11,826 nt of DNA from Acidimicrobiia bacterium (lineage in GTDB: Bacteria; Actinomycetota; Acidimicrobiia; Acidimicrobiales; CATQHL01), in contig JAGWAK010000034.1 of NCBI GenBank assembly GCA_021296435.1, positions 1 to 11,826 on the forward strand, in the 5' to 3' direction. The notes under the pieces were generated by a model. The model made no database searches and was not told where the DNA came from. It saw only the letters and a program-made list of their open reading frames with translations. Shown here in pieces: positions 1 through 6,333 of this stretch. Position 1 is the first letter of the stretch, and each line of letters begins with the position of its first letter. The position numbers and the translations under genes were made by a program.

Positions 1-92
1 AGATCTACACCTCGGTGTCCCGGGAGCGGCTCTTCCGCGTCTACGCCGAGGCTCACCCGAGGGCCCGCCTGGGCACGCCCACGCCGGCCTGA
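1..92 (+). CDS. xerD: Tyrosine recombinase XerD, C-terminal end (5' part outside window)
   Basis: Reading frame 3 is open from the window edge to TGA at 90-92. It encodes about 29 residues beginning (Q)IYTSVSRERLFRVYAEAHP. This matches the extreme C-terminus of XerD, where the catalytic tyrosine lies in a TQIYTHV-type motif followed by a conserved ERL...HPRA tail. The codon at 6-8 is therefore the probable nucleophilic Tyr that forms the 3'-phosphotyrosyl link to DNA. XerD works with XerC at dif to resolve chromosome dimers before division. Its place just before scpA-scpB agrees with the actinobacterial order xerD...scpA-scpB-rluB. After the HPRA block there is a short tail, ARLGTPTPA or similar, with no assigned role. 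XerC shares much of this tail, so the XerD call rests on both sequence and context. The gene is cut by the window edge and is not broken. Confidence 0.82.
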   Translation, partial: IYTSVSRERLFRVYAEAHPRARLGTPTPA

Positions 93-99
93 TCCGCCG

Positions 100-202
100 G
101 CGGCATTCCGCGGCAATCCCCCATCATTCCGGCGAAGGCCGGACTTCCCTTGGTCCATCCGGCGAAGTTGTCGCCGTCATTCCGGCGAGAGCCGGAATCC
201 AG
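100..202. repeat. Cluster of degenerate short palindromic repeats
   Basis: The convergent gap between xerD and trpS carries one well-formed and about three decayed copies of a 27-bp palindromic unit. The best copy is 176-202: arms GTCATTCCGGC and GCCGGAATCCAG around the loop GAGA, with a perfect 8-bp stem pairing 179-186 with 191-198. A second copy at 123-148 keeps a 6-bp stem (128-133 with 138-143, loop GAAG). Worn copies begin near 104 and 154. An almost identical unit in the opposite orientation lies at 8887-8913. This looks like a dispersed intergenic REP-type family. The 176-202 hairpin might also help end transcription from either side, but there is no T-tract. Confidence 0.8.
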
Positions 203-210
203 TGCAGCTG

Positions 211-227
211 GCCGCGCTCGGTGCGGC
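211..227 (-). terminator. Possible weak stem-loop after trpS
   Basis: A 5-bp inverted repeat, GCCGC at 211-215 and GCGGC at 223-227 with a 7-nt loop, abuts the trpS stop codon. It lacks a U-tract. In DNA this GC-rich such a short stem is common by chance, so it is only a candidate termination or 3'-end structure, perhaps acting with the palindrome at 176-202. Confidence 0.2.
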
Positions 228-1211
228 TCAGCCGCGAGGTAGGAACCCCATTGCCTCCCGCACCCGGGCCATGGTGGCGGTTGCGATCTCACCGGCGGTC
301 TCGGCCCCGGCCGCCAGTGCCCGCTGGGTCTCGCCGGGATCGGTGCTCAACTCGTCGAAACGCCGGCGGATGGGCGCCAGCAACTCCACCACCGCCTCGG
401 CGCAGCCGTTCTTCAACTCGCCGTAACGGTCGTAGCCGGCGGCGACCTCCTGCGGGCTGCGTCCCGTGGCGGCCCCCAGGATCTCCAGCAGGTTCGAAAC
501 GCCCGGCTTGGCCTCCCGATCGAAGCGCACCTCGGCCTCGCTGTCGGTGACCGCCCTGCGGATCTTGCGGCGTACGGTGTCGGGCTCGTCCAGCAACCAG
601 ATGGTGCCGGGCGCCTCGTCGGCGGACTTGGACATCTTGCGGGTGGGCTCCTGCAGGTCCATGACCCGGGCGCCTGCCGGCGGGATGCGGTGCTCGGGCA
701 CCACCAGCACCTCGCCGTAGCGGGCGTTGAATCGTTGGGTTATGTCGCGGGTCAGCTCGATGTGCTGGCGCTGGTCGTCACCCACCGGTACCACGTCGGT
801 GTCGTACAGCACGATGTCGGCGGCCTGCAGCACCGGGTAGGTGAACAGTCCCGCGCACACGAAGTCCATGTCGGCCGACTTGTCCTTGAACTGGTGCATG
901 CGTCGCAGCTCGCCGAAGCCGGCGGTGCACTCCAGGACCCACGCCAGCTGCGTGTGCTCGGGCACGTGGCTCTGCACGAACAGCACGCAGATGTCCGGGT
1001 CGAGCCCTGATGCCATCAACATCTGCGCCAGGCGCAGCGTGGCCGTCTGCAGTTCGGCGGGATCCTGTGGCACGGTCACGGCGTGCAGATCCACGATGGG
1101 GTGGAACGACTCGTGGGTGTGCTGGTCGGCCACCCAGTTCTGCAGGGCGCCCAGCAGATTGCCCAAGTGGACGTCACCGCTGGGCTGGATGCCCGAAAGG
1201 ACGCGCTGCAC
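228..1211 (-). CDS. trpS: Tryptophanyl-tRNA synthetase
   Basis: A class I aminoacyl-tRNA synthetase that charges tRNA-Trp in the cytoplasm. The 327-residue product is normal length for bacterial TrpRS and starts MQRVLSGIQPSGDVHLGN. PSGDVHLGN (10-18) holds the HIGH-like ATP motif and KMSKS (192-196) is the second signature. FGELRRMHQFKDKS (99-112) and GDDQRQHIELTRDI (144-157) are typical TrpRS core segments. The start is GTG at 1209-1211. It places the family N-terminus exactly and is preceded by a -10-like hexamer 7 nt upstream rather than by a clear ribosome binding site. The gene converges on xerD and diverges from scpA. It therefore sits alone, inverted, inside the xerD-scpA interval. I saw no T-box or Trp-rich leader upstream. 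No key residue appears to be missing. Confidence 0.97.
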   Translation of the reverse strand: MQRVLSGIQPSGDVHLGNLLGALQNWVADQHTHESFHPIVDLHAVTVPQDPAELQTATLRLAQMLMASGLDPDICVLFVQSHVPEHTQLAWVLECTAGFGELRRMHQFKDKSADMDFVCAGLFTYPVLQAADIVLYDTDVVPVGDDQRQHIELTRDITQRFNARYGEVLVVPEHRIPPAGARVMDLQEPTRKMSKSADEAPGTIWLLDEPDTVRRKIRRAVTDSEAEVRFDREAKPGVSNLLEILGAATGRSPQEVAAGYDRYGELKNGCAEAVVELLAPIRRRFDELSTDPGETQRALAAGAETAGEIATATMARVREAMGFLPRG

Positions 1212-1224
1212 GCCGGGAAGGCTA
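1212..1224 (-). promoter_or_regulatory. Predicted leaderless promoter of trpS (-10 TAGCCT)
   Basis: On the minus strand TAGCCT (1224 down to 1219) fits TANNNT and is followed by 7 nt before the GTG at 1211. Transcription would start at 1212 or 1211, giving a leaderless or one-base-leader mRNA. No convincing -35 is visible. The same TAGCCT hexamer at the same 7-nt spacing precedes ispH. Confidence 0.5.
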
Positions 1225-1296
1225 ACCCCGCCGCCGGGTTCCGTGGCCCAGCCAACCCCTGCATCATGCCGGCGGGCGCCCGAATCCCCGGCTTCG

Positions 1297-1321
1297 CGGA
1301 CCGGGTGTGGTCCCCGGTCCG
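1297..1321. promoter_or_regulatory. Perfect 9-bp inverted repeat upstream of scpA, possible operator
   Basis: CGGACCGGG at 1297-1305 and CCCGGTCCG at 1313-1321 pair perfectly around the 7-nt loop TGTGGTC. The element lies in the trpS/scpA divergent gap, at about -52 to -28 from the predicted scpA start site and so over its -35 zone. It is outside both coding regions and, if both genes are leaderless, outside both transcripts. That favours a DNA site for a dimeric regulator over an RNA hairpin. A read-through terminator is the alternative. The regulator is unknown. Confidence 0.45.
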
Positions 1322-1336
1322 GAGAAGCCCGCCATC

Positions 1337-1349
1337 TAAGATCGGAGCA
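1337..1349 (+). promoter_or_regulatory. Predicted leaderless promoter of scpA (-10 TAAGAT)
   Basis: TAAGAT at 1337-1342 matches the TANNNT -10 consensus. If its last T is at -7, +1 falls exactly on the A of the scpA ATG at 1349. GGAG at 1344-1347 is too close to serve as a ribosome binding site for that ATG, though it could serve the in-frame ATG at 1358. No clear -35 is seen. Confidence 0.55.
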
Positions 1350-2119
1350 TGGCTGTGATGGTGCGCACCGCGCACTTCGAAGGGCCCCTCGAGCTGCTGA
1401 TGCACCTCGTCCTGCGCCACGAGATCGACGTCTGTGACATCTCGCTGGCGGCGCTCGTGCAGGACTTTCTCGACGAGGTGGCCCGCATGGAGTCCCTTGA
1501 CTTGGAGTCCGCCAGCGAGTTCCTGCTGACCGCTTCCACCCTCGTGGATCTCAAGAGCCGCAAGCTGCTCCCCGAGCCCGCCACCGAGGGCGTTGACGAG
1601 GAGGCCGACCTGCTCGATGGCCGCGACCGGCTGCTGGCGCGCATGCTGGAGTGCGAGACGTTCCGGCGGGCCGGCGCCGCCCTGGAGCGCCTGGCGGAGG
1701 TGGCCGCACTGTCCTCGCCGCGAGCGGTGGGACCCGAGGCGCGCTACCTCAACCTGCTGCCGGACCTGCTAGCCGACGTGGAGCCCGCCGACGTGGCGGC
1801 CGCCTGTGCCCGGGCCCTGCGGGCGACGGAGCCGCCCAACGTGGACCTGTCGCACATGGCCGATGACACCCTGCAGGTGAGCGACGTGGTGGCCGACCTG
1901 GTGCAGCGCTTGCCGGCGCACCGCCGCACCACTTTCGGCGAGTTGACCCAGGCCCTTCCGGGGCGCCGCGAAGTGGTGGTGCACTTCCTGGCCCTGCTGG
2001 AACTCTTCAAGCAGAACAGGGTGGAACTCCACCAGGACGGCCCCCTGGGGCGGATCGTGGTGGAGTGGCGCGAGCAGGCGGCGACGCCGGCCCTGAGAGT
2101 GCTCGAGACCGTGGCCTGA
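1349..2119 (+). CDS. scpA: Segregation and condensation protein A (ScpA kleisin)
   Basis: ScpA is the kleisin subunit that bridges the SMC ATPase heads and binds ScpB, forming the bacterial condensin that compacts and separates newly replicated origins. The 256-residue protein opens with the family signature FEGPLELLMHLVLRHEIDV (about 10-28). ASEFLLTASTLVDLKSRKLLP (about 55-75) follows and completes the N-terminal SMC-neck-binding region. A variable middle is followed by a C-terminal winged helix (roughly 180-245) with the conserved FLALLELFKQNRV stretch. ATG 1349 is chosen because a -10 hexamer places +1 on it. ATG 1358 would remove only three residues. The stop overlaps the scpB start by one base (TGATG), implying translational coupling and matched subunit levels. 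smc itself is not in the window. Confidence 0.96.
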   Translation: MAVMVRTAHFEGPLELLMHLVLRHEIDVCDISLAALVQDFLDEVARMESLDLESASEFLLTASTLVDLKSRKLLPEPATEGVDEEADLLDGRDRLLARMLECETFRRAGAALERLAEVAALSSPRAVGPEARYLNLLPDLLADVEPADVAAACARALRATEPPNVDLSHMADDTLQVSDVVADLVQRLPAHRRTTFGELTQALPGRREVVVHFLALLELFKQNRVELHQDGPLGRIVVEWREQAATPALRVLETVA

Positions 2120-2766
2120 TGGACGCCGAGCGCCGCCGGGCGCTTGAGGCGGTGCTGATGGTCACCACCGAGCCGGTCCCACCGCAACTCCTGGCGCAAC
2201 TGCTGGAGATCTCGGTGACCGGAGTGGAGGCCGCCCTCGCTGACCTGGCCGAGGAATGCGCAGGCCGTGGCTTCGTGCTGGAGCAGGTGGCCGGCGGCTA
2301 CCGGTTCGCCAGCCACCCCGACTGCGCTCCGTACGTGGAGCGTTTCGTGCTGGCCCGCGAGCCGACCCGGCTGTCGGGCGCGGCCCTGGAGACCCTCGGC
2401 ATCATCGCCTACAAGCAGCCCGTCTCGCGGGCGCAGATCGCCGTCATCCGTGGAGTGAACGTGGACGGGGTGGTGCGCACGCTGCAGCGGCGGGGTCTTG
2501 TCGCCGAGGTGGCCCGCGACCCCGGGCCCGGCAACGCGGTGCTGTTCGGGACCACCGGGCTGTTCCTGGAGAGCCTGGGGCTGGACTCGCTGGGTGACCT
2601 CCCGCCGCTGGGCGACTTCGTGCCCGACGCCGAGGTCACCGAAGCGCTCGACGCCACCCTGCGCAGCGGCGAGCGGCCCCGGCACGCCCGGTCGCCGGAG
2701 GAAGCGGCGGAGCAGCCTGGACCGGAGCCGCGGGAGGAGCATCCGGCGCCCGACCGCCCGACGTGA
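2119..2766 (+). CDS. scpB: Segregation and condensation protein B (ScpB)
   Basis: ScpB dimers bind the ScpA kleisin and adjust SMC head engagement in the bacterial condensin complex. The product has 215 residues. Two tandem winged-helix domains occupy roughly 4-75 and 82-155. The second contains the strongly conserved LSGAALETLGIIAYKQPVSR and ends in the LFGTTGLFLE segment characteristic of ScpB. A Pro/Glu/Arg-rich tail of about 45 residues follows; it is probably disordered and resembles the variable tails of many actinobacterial ScpBs. The start is ATG 2119, overlapping the scpA stop by one base. In-frame extension back to 2065 is possible but would overlap scpA by over 50 nt without family support. 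The 3' end overlaps rluB by four bases (GTGA), so all three genes look co-transcribed. Confidence 0.96.
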   Translation: MDAERRRALEAVLMVTTEPVPPQLLAQLLEISVTGVEAALADLAEECAGRGFVLEQVAGGYRFASHPDCAPYVERFVLAREPTRLSGAALETLGIIAYKQPVSRAQIAVIRGVNVDGVVRTLQRRGLVAEVARDPGPGNAVLFGTTGLFLESLGLDSLGDLPPLGDFVPDAEVTEALDATLRSGERPRHARSPEEAAEQPGPEPREEHPAPDRPT

Positions 2767-3518
2767 ACGACGCCGCGCCGGACCTCAGCGGCGAGCGGCT
2801 GCAGAAGGTCTTGGCGGCGGCGGGGGTCGCCAGTCGTCGCCACGTCGAGGAGATGATCCGGGAGGGACGGATCCGCCTCAACGGCCGGACGGCTCGGATC
2901 GGTCAACGTGTCCGGATCGACGTCGACACCGTCGAGGTGGACGGCGCGGTGATCGCCCTGCGCAGCGACCTCGCGCACTACCTGCTGAACAAGCCGCCCG
3001 GCGTGGTGAGCACCGCTTCGGATCCCCAGGGGCGCCCGACGGTGCTGGACGGACTGCCCGCCGAACCGCGCGTCTACCCAGTGGGTCGCCTGGACATGGA
3101 TAGCGAGGGGCTGCTGCTGCTGACCAACGACGGGGATCTGGCGCGGCGGGTCATGCACCCCTCGACGGGATGCGAGAAGGAGTACCTCGTTGCCGTGGAG
3201 GGTCGCGTCAGCGCCGGTGCGCTGCGGGCCCTGCGCAGCGGCGTGGAGCTCTCCGACGGGCCCACCGCGCCGGCGCGGGTCTCCAGCCCGCAGCGGGGGC
3301 TACTGCGCATCGCCCTGACCGAGGGCCGAAACCGCCAGGTGCGCCGCATGTGCGGTGCCGTGGGGCTCACCGTGACGCGCCTGGTCCGCACCCGCATCGG
3401 TCCGCTGCGCGACACGCGGCTGGGGCCCGGCGCGTGGCGGGAACTCACCCGGACCGAGTTGCGTGCCCTGGAGTCCTCGCTCGGCGGCTCCGCGCCGGGG
3501 GAAGGGCCGCCGAGGTGA
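2763..3518 (+). CDS. rluB: 23S rRNA pseudouridine synthase, RluB/RsuA family
   Basis: This enzyme isomerises a specific uridine to pseudouridine in ribosomal RNA, most likely in 23S helix 89 as for RluB. The 251-residue protein has an N-terminal S4 RNA-binding domain (about 10-60; ERLQKVLAAAGVASRR and the IREGRIRLNG segment). The RsuA/RluB/RluE/RluF catalytic domain follows: LLNKPPGVVST (74-84), then GRLDMDSEGLLLLTNDG (108-124) with catalytic Asp111, and later EGRNRQVRRM. The start is GTG 2763, overlapping the scpB stop by four bases. Placement directly after scpAB is classical for Gram-positives and actinobacteria. Family assignment is firm. The exact target uridine is inferred from this gene order rather than shown, because RluB, RluE, RluF and RsuA share these motifs. 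Confidence 0.94.
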   Translation: MNDAAPDLSGERLQKVLAAAGVASRRHVEEMIREGRIRLNGRTARIGQRVRIDVDTVEVDGAVIALRSDLAHYLLNKPPGVVSTASDPQGRPTVLDGLPAEPRVYPVGRLDMDSEGLLLLTNDGDLARRVMHPSTGCEKEYLVAVEGRVSAGALRALRSGVELSDGPTAPARVSSPQRGLLRIALTEGRNRQVRRMCGAVGLTVTRLVRTRIGPLRDTRLGPGAWRELTRTELRALESSLGGSAPGEGPPR

Positions 3519-3556
3519 ATCTGCGGCCACCTGCGAGTCCACGCCGGCGCGTTCAG

Positions 3557-3571
3557 TAGAATTCACCGCCG
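3557..3571 (+). promoter_or_regulatory. Predicted promoter of the aroH-tyrA-aroA-cmk-plsC unit (-10 TAGAAT)
   Basis: TAGAAT at 3557-3562 differs from TATAAT at one position. It lies 8 nt before the GTG of aroH (3571), so transcription should begin at about 3569-3571, leaderless or nearly so. The 52-nt gap after rluB holds no good ribosome binding site and no clear -35. This hexamer also supports the GTG start over upstream in-frame starts inside rluB. Confidence 0.5.
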
Positions 3572-3942
3572 TGCCTCGCCTTCTGCGAGCTCTGCGAGGA
3601 GCAGTCGCCATCACGGAGGACACACCCGAAGAGGTGGCCTCGCAGGTCGAAGCGCTGTTGCGCGAGGCCTTCACCCGTAACGGCGTCGCCACCGAGGATC
3701 TCGTCAGCATCTTCTTCACCGCCACCGACGACATCCACTCGGCGTTTCCCGCCCAAGCGGCGCGTGAGCGGCTGGGGTTGGCGGACGTGCCGCTGCTGTG
3801 TGCCCGGGAACTGCACGTGGAGGGCGCCCTCCCCGGCGTGATCCGGACGCTGATCCACTTCTACACCGACCGGGAGCGCCACGAGGTGCAGCACGTCTAC
3901 CTGGGGTCGGCGACCTCCTTGCGCCCCGACCTGGACGTCTGA
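3571..3942 (+). CDS. aroH: Chorismate mutase, AroH class
   Basis: It converts chorismate to prephenate, the branch step toward tyrosine and phenylalanine. The 123-residue protein is the small trimeric pseudo-alpha/beta-barrel type known from Bacillus subtilis AroH, not the helical AroQ type. Active-site residues of the Bacillus enzyme all appear at a constant +2 offset: Arg9 (R7), Cys77 (C75), Glu80 (E78), Arg92 (R90), Tyr110 (Y108) and Arg118 (R116). The segments FPAQAARE, VPLLCARE, IRTLIHFYTD and HVYLG...LRPDLD are diagnostic. GTG 3571 gives the expected N-terminus (LRALRGA) and follows a TAGAAT hexamer. It lies 6 nt before tyrA, which consumes its product. No fused regulatory domain is present, so feedback control would have to act elsewhere, for example on the ACT domain of TyrA. 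Confidence 0.95.
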   Translation: MPRLLRALRGAVAITEDTPEEVASQVEALLREAFTRNGVATEDLVSIFFTATDDIHSAFPAQAARERLGLADVPLLCARELHVEGALPGVIRTLIHFYTDRERHEVQHVYLGSATSLRPDLDV

Positions 3943-3948
3943 GCACGC

Positions 3949-5034
3949 ATGGGCTTGGGAGCGGCCGCCGCCGACGCCGGCAGTGTCCAGATTCACGGGA
4001 TCGGTCTCATCGGGGGATCCATCGGCCTGGGCCTGCGTGCTGCGGGCTGGTGGGTGACCGGCTCGGACATCGACGAGTTGCGGGCGCGCCAGGCGCTGCG
4101 CCTCGGAGCGGTGAACGAGGTCGGGCACAACCCGCACGCCGATATCACATTCGTGGCCACGCCGGCCACGGCCATACCGGAGCTGGCTCGCGAGGCCCTC
4201 GAATCCGGCGAGGGGGTCGTGACCGACGTGGGCAGCGTGAAGGGACCGATCTGCGATGCCGTGGAGCATCCGCGTTTCGTGGGAGGGCACCCCATGGCCG
4301 GCAGCGAGCAGATGGGCATCGCCGGCGCCCGGTCCGACATGTTCGGCGGCGCCGTCTGGGTGCTGACCCCGGGGGTGGCCACCCTCGACGAGACCTACGC
4401 AGCGGTGCGTGCAGTGGTGGCCGAGTTGGGGGCCGAGGCGGTCACGATGTCGCCGGATCTGCACGACACGCTGGTGTCGGTGGTGTCGCACGTGCCGCAC
4501 CTCACCGCTGCCACCCTGATGCGCCTGGCCGAGGAGCGGACCGCCGAGCGGGCCGTCCTGCAGCGTCTCGCCGCCGGGGGCTTTCGTGATATGACCCGGG
4601 TGGCTGCCGGCAGCTCCGACATCTGGCTGGACATCTGCGACGCCAATCGCCTCGCCATCTGCGCCTCGCTGGAGCGCCTCATCGACGCACTGGGGGAGAT
4701 GCGAGACGTGGTGCAACGCGGCGACCGCGAGACTCTCCGCACGCTGCTCGAGCGGGCCCGCATCGCCCGTGTCAACCTGCCCTCAGGGATTCCCGCCGAC
4801 GTCGAGTTGGCCGTGCTGCGGGTGCCCGTGAAGGATCGACCGGGCGAGGTTGCCCGCATCGCCACCCTCGCCACCGAGGTCGACGTGAACATCTACGACC
4901 TGGAGATCGCCCACTCCACCGAGGGTGACCGGGGTGTGCTCATCATGGTGGTGGCCGCCGACCTGGCCGAGCGGTTGCGGTCCGCCCTGGCGGCGGACGG
5001 GTATCCCTCCTCGGTGCGGCACCTGGGTATCTGA
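3949..5034 (+). CDS. tyrA: Prephenate dehydrogenase with C-terminal ACT domain
   Basis: It oxidatively decarboxylates prephenate to 4-hydroxyphenylpyruvate for tyrosine synthesis. The 361-residue protein begins with a Rossmann fold, HGIGLIGGSIGLGL (16-29). An acidic pair follows at Asp40/Asp42 (GSDID), which suggests NAD preference. DVGSVKG (93-99) and GGHPMAGSEQ (112-121), which holds the catalytic His114 region, are standard TyrA motifs. SHVPHL and FRDMTRVA...SSDIWLDI belong to the helical dimerisation domain. Residues about 285-361 (LAVLRVPVKDRPGEVARI onward) form an ACT domain, the usual site for tyrosine feedback. ATG 3949 has no strong ribosome binding site but leaves the Rossmann motif correctly placed. 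It sits 6 nt after aroH and 3 nt before aroA. Arogenate as substrate cannot be excluded from sequence. Confidence 0.95.
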   Translation: MGLGAAAADAGSVQIHGIGLIGGSIGLGLRAAGWWVTGSDIDELRARQALRLGAVNEVGHNPHADITFVATPATAIPELAREALESGEGVVTDVGSVKGPICDAVEHPRFVGGHPMAGSEQMGIAGARSDMFGGAVWVLTPGVATLDETYAAVRAVVAELGAEAVTMSPDLHDTLVSVVSHVPHLTAATLMRLAEERTAERAVLQRLAAGGFRDMTRVAAGSSDIWLDICDANRLAICASLERLIDALGEMRDVVQRGDRETLRTLLERARIARVNLPSGIPADVELAVLRVPVKDRPGEVARIATLATEVDVNIYDLEIAHSTEGDRGVLIMVVAADLAERLRSALAADGYPSSVRHLGI

Positions 5035-5037
5035 GAC

Positions 5038-6333
5038 GTGGGCCCGGTAGGCCTCAGCGGCGACGGCGACGTGCTGGCCGTGCGTGCCGGCGGACCGCTG
5101 CGGGGCGAGCTGCGGGTGCCGGGGGACAAGTCCATCTCGCACCGGGCGCTGCTGCTGGCCGGCCTCGCCGACGGCATCTCGTCGATCTCCGGGCTCTCCG
5201 ACGGCGCCGACGTAGCCGCCACTGCTGCCGCGATTGGGGCGCTGGGGGCGGCCGTGGAGTCCTCGGGGGACGTCCTGTCGGTGCGCGGCGGCGAATTGCG
5301 GGAGCCCCAGAGCGCCATCGACGTGGGAAATTCCGGGACCTCGATCCGCCTGCTGGCCGGCATCGCCGCTGGTTGCCCGTTCAGCACCACCCTCGGCGGC
5401 GACGCCTCGGTGAACCGGCGACCCATGGATCGGGTGGCCGAACCGTTGCGGCTCATGGGCGCCGAAGTGGACGGCGCCGACGGCGGGCGGCGGGCGCCGC
5501 TGCGCATCACCGGCGGCCGGCTGCGCGGTATCAACTGGCAGCCGCCGGTCGCCAGCGCCCAGGTGAAGGGTGCCGTTCTGCTGGCCGGGCTGTTCGCCGA
5601 CGGTGAGACCGTGGTGCGCGAGCGCGTCCCCACCCGCGCCCACACCGAGGAGATGCTGGCCGCGTTCGGCGCCGATGTGCGCGTCGCCGGCGACGAGGTG
5701 GCGGTGCGGGCCTCGCGGCCGGCCCCATTCGAGTTCGTTGTGCCCGGGGACCCGTCTTCGGCGGCGTTCTGGATGGTGGGTGCCACGGTCGTGCCCGGCA
5801 GCGAGGTGACCGTGCACGACGTGTACCACGGGCAGGGCCGCGACGGCTACCTGCGGGTGCTGGCGCGGATGGGCGCCGACCTCACGGTGACCCCGAGTGG
5901 CGACAGGCAGGTGCGCCTGGGGTGCCGCTGGGCACCGCTGCGCGGCGTGACAGTGGCGGCCGCCGAGGTGCCGAACCTCATCGACGAGATTCCCGTACTG
6001 GCGGTCGCGGCGGCCGTGGCCGACGGGCCGACTCGCTTCGAGGGAGCCGGCGAGCTGCGTCACAAGGAGAGCGACCGGCTGCGCAGCGTGCTGGAGGGTC
6101 TGGCGGCGCTGGGTGCGGCCGCCGAGGTGGACGGCGACACACTGGTGGTGCACGGCGGGGCGGAACTGCGGTCCGGGCGCGTCGAGGGAGCCGGCGATCA
6201 TCGCATCGCCATGGCGTTCTGCATCGGGGCGCTCGCCGCCGCCGGCGAGGAGACGATCATCTCGGGCTGGCGCTCGGTGGCCACCAGCTACCCCGGATTC
6301 CTCGAGGATCTGGCGACGTGTCGGGAGTCGTGA
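5038..6333 (+). CDS. aroA: 3-phosphoshikimate 1-carboxyvinyltransferase (EPSP synthase)
   Basis: It transfers enolpyruvyl from PEP to shikimate-3-phosphate, the sixth shikimate step. The 431-residue protein has the expected two-domain motifs: PGDKSISHRA (28-37), DVGNSGTSIRLL (95-106), GDASVNRRPMDR, SAQVK (173-177), RAHTEEML (200-207), NLIDEIP with Asp316, RHKESDRL (Lys343, Glu344) and DHRIAM (387-392). The ...NSGTSIRLL and RAHTE segments resemble the Bacillus-like group more than the E. coli-like group, whose motif is NAGTAMRPL. The start is GTG 5038, 3 nt after tyrA. Internal GTGs at 5071 and 5080 would also retain all motifs. The stop overlaps cmk by four bases. Adjacency of aroA to cmk recurs across distant bacteria, including the proteobacterial serC-aroA-cmk-rpsA order. 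Confidence 0.96.
   Translation: MGPVGLSGDGDVLAVRAGGPLRGELRVPGDKSISHRALLLAGLADGISSISGLSDGADVAATAAAIGALGAAVESSGDVLSVRGGELREPQSAIDVGNSGTSIRLLAGIAAGCPFSTTLGGDASVNRRPMDRVAEPLRLMGAEVDGADGGRRAPLRITGGRLRGINWQPPVASAQVKGAVLLAGLFADGETVVRERVPTRAHTEEMLAAFGADVRVAGDEVAVRASRPAPFEFVVPGDPSSAAFWMVGATVVPGSEVTVHDVYHGQGRDGYLRVLARMGADLTVTPSGDRQVRLGCRWAPLRGVTVAAAEVPNLIDEIPVLAVAAAVADGPTRFEGAGELRHKESDRLRSVLEGLAALGAAAEVDGDTLVVHGGAELRSGRVEGAGDHRIAMAFCIGALAAAGEETIISGWRSVATSYPGFLEDLATCRES

Noticed and set aside
1..6. BglII-type sequence AGATCT at the very start of the window
   Set aside because: It lies inside the xerD reading frame and encodes part of the conserved QIYT motif, so it needs no cloning-junction explanation.
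100..202. Possible CRISPR-like array in the xerD/trpS gap
   Set aside because: The units are palindromic, unequal, decayed and lack unique spacers of constant length. No cas gene is nearby. They fit a dispersed palindromic repeat.
1212..1348. T-box or tryptophan attenuator upstream of trpS
   Set aside because: The predicted trpS transcript starts at the GTG itself. I found no T-box sequence, Trp-codon leader or terminator with a T-tract.
2065..2118. Longer scpB start at 2065
   Set aside because: It would overlap scpA by more than 50 nt and adds residues without ScpB similarity. ATG 2119 gives the standard one-base overlap.
3463..3570. Upstream extension of aroH into the end of rluB
   Set aside because: The extension is Arg/Pro-rich without AroH similarity. 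The GTG at 3571 gives the exact expected N-terminus and follows a -10 hexamer.
4783..6201. A 472-residue antisense frame over tyrA and aroA
   Set aside because: The sense strand carries unambiguous ACT and EPSP synthase motifs. The antisense product has no family resemblance.
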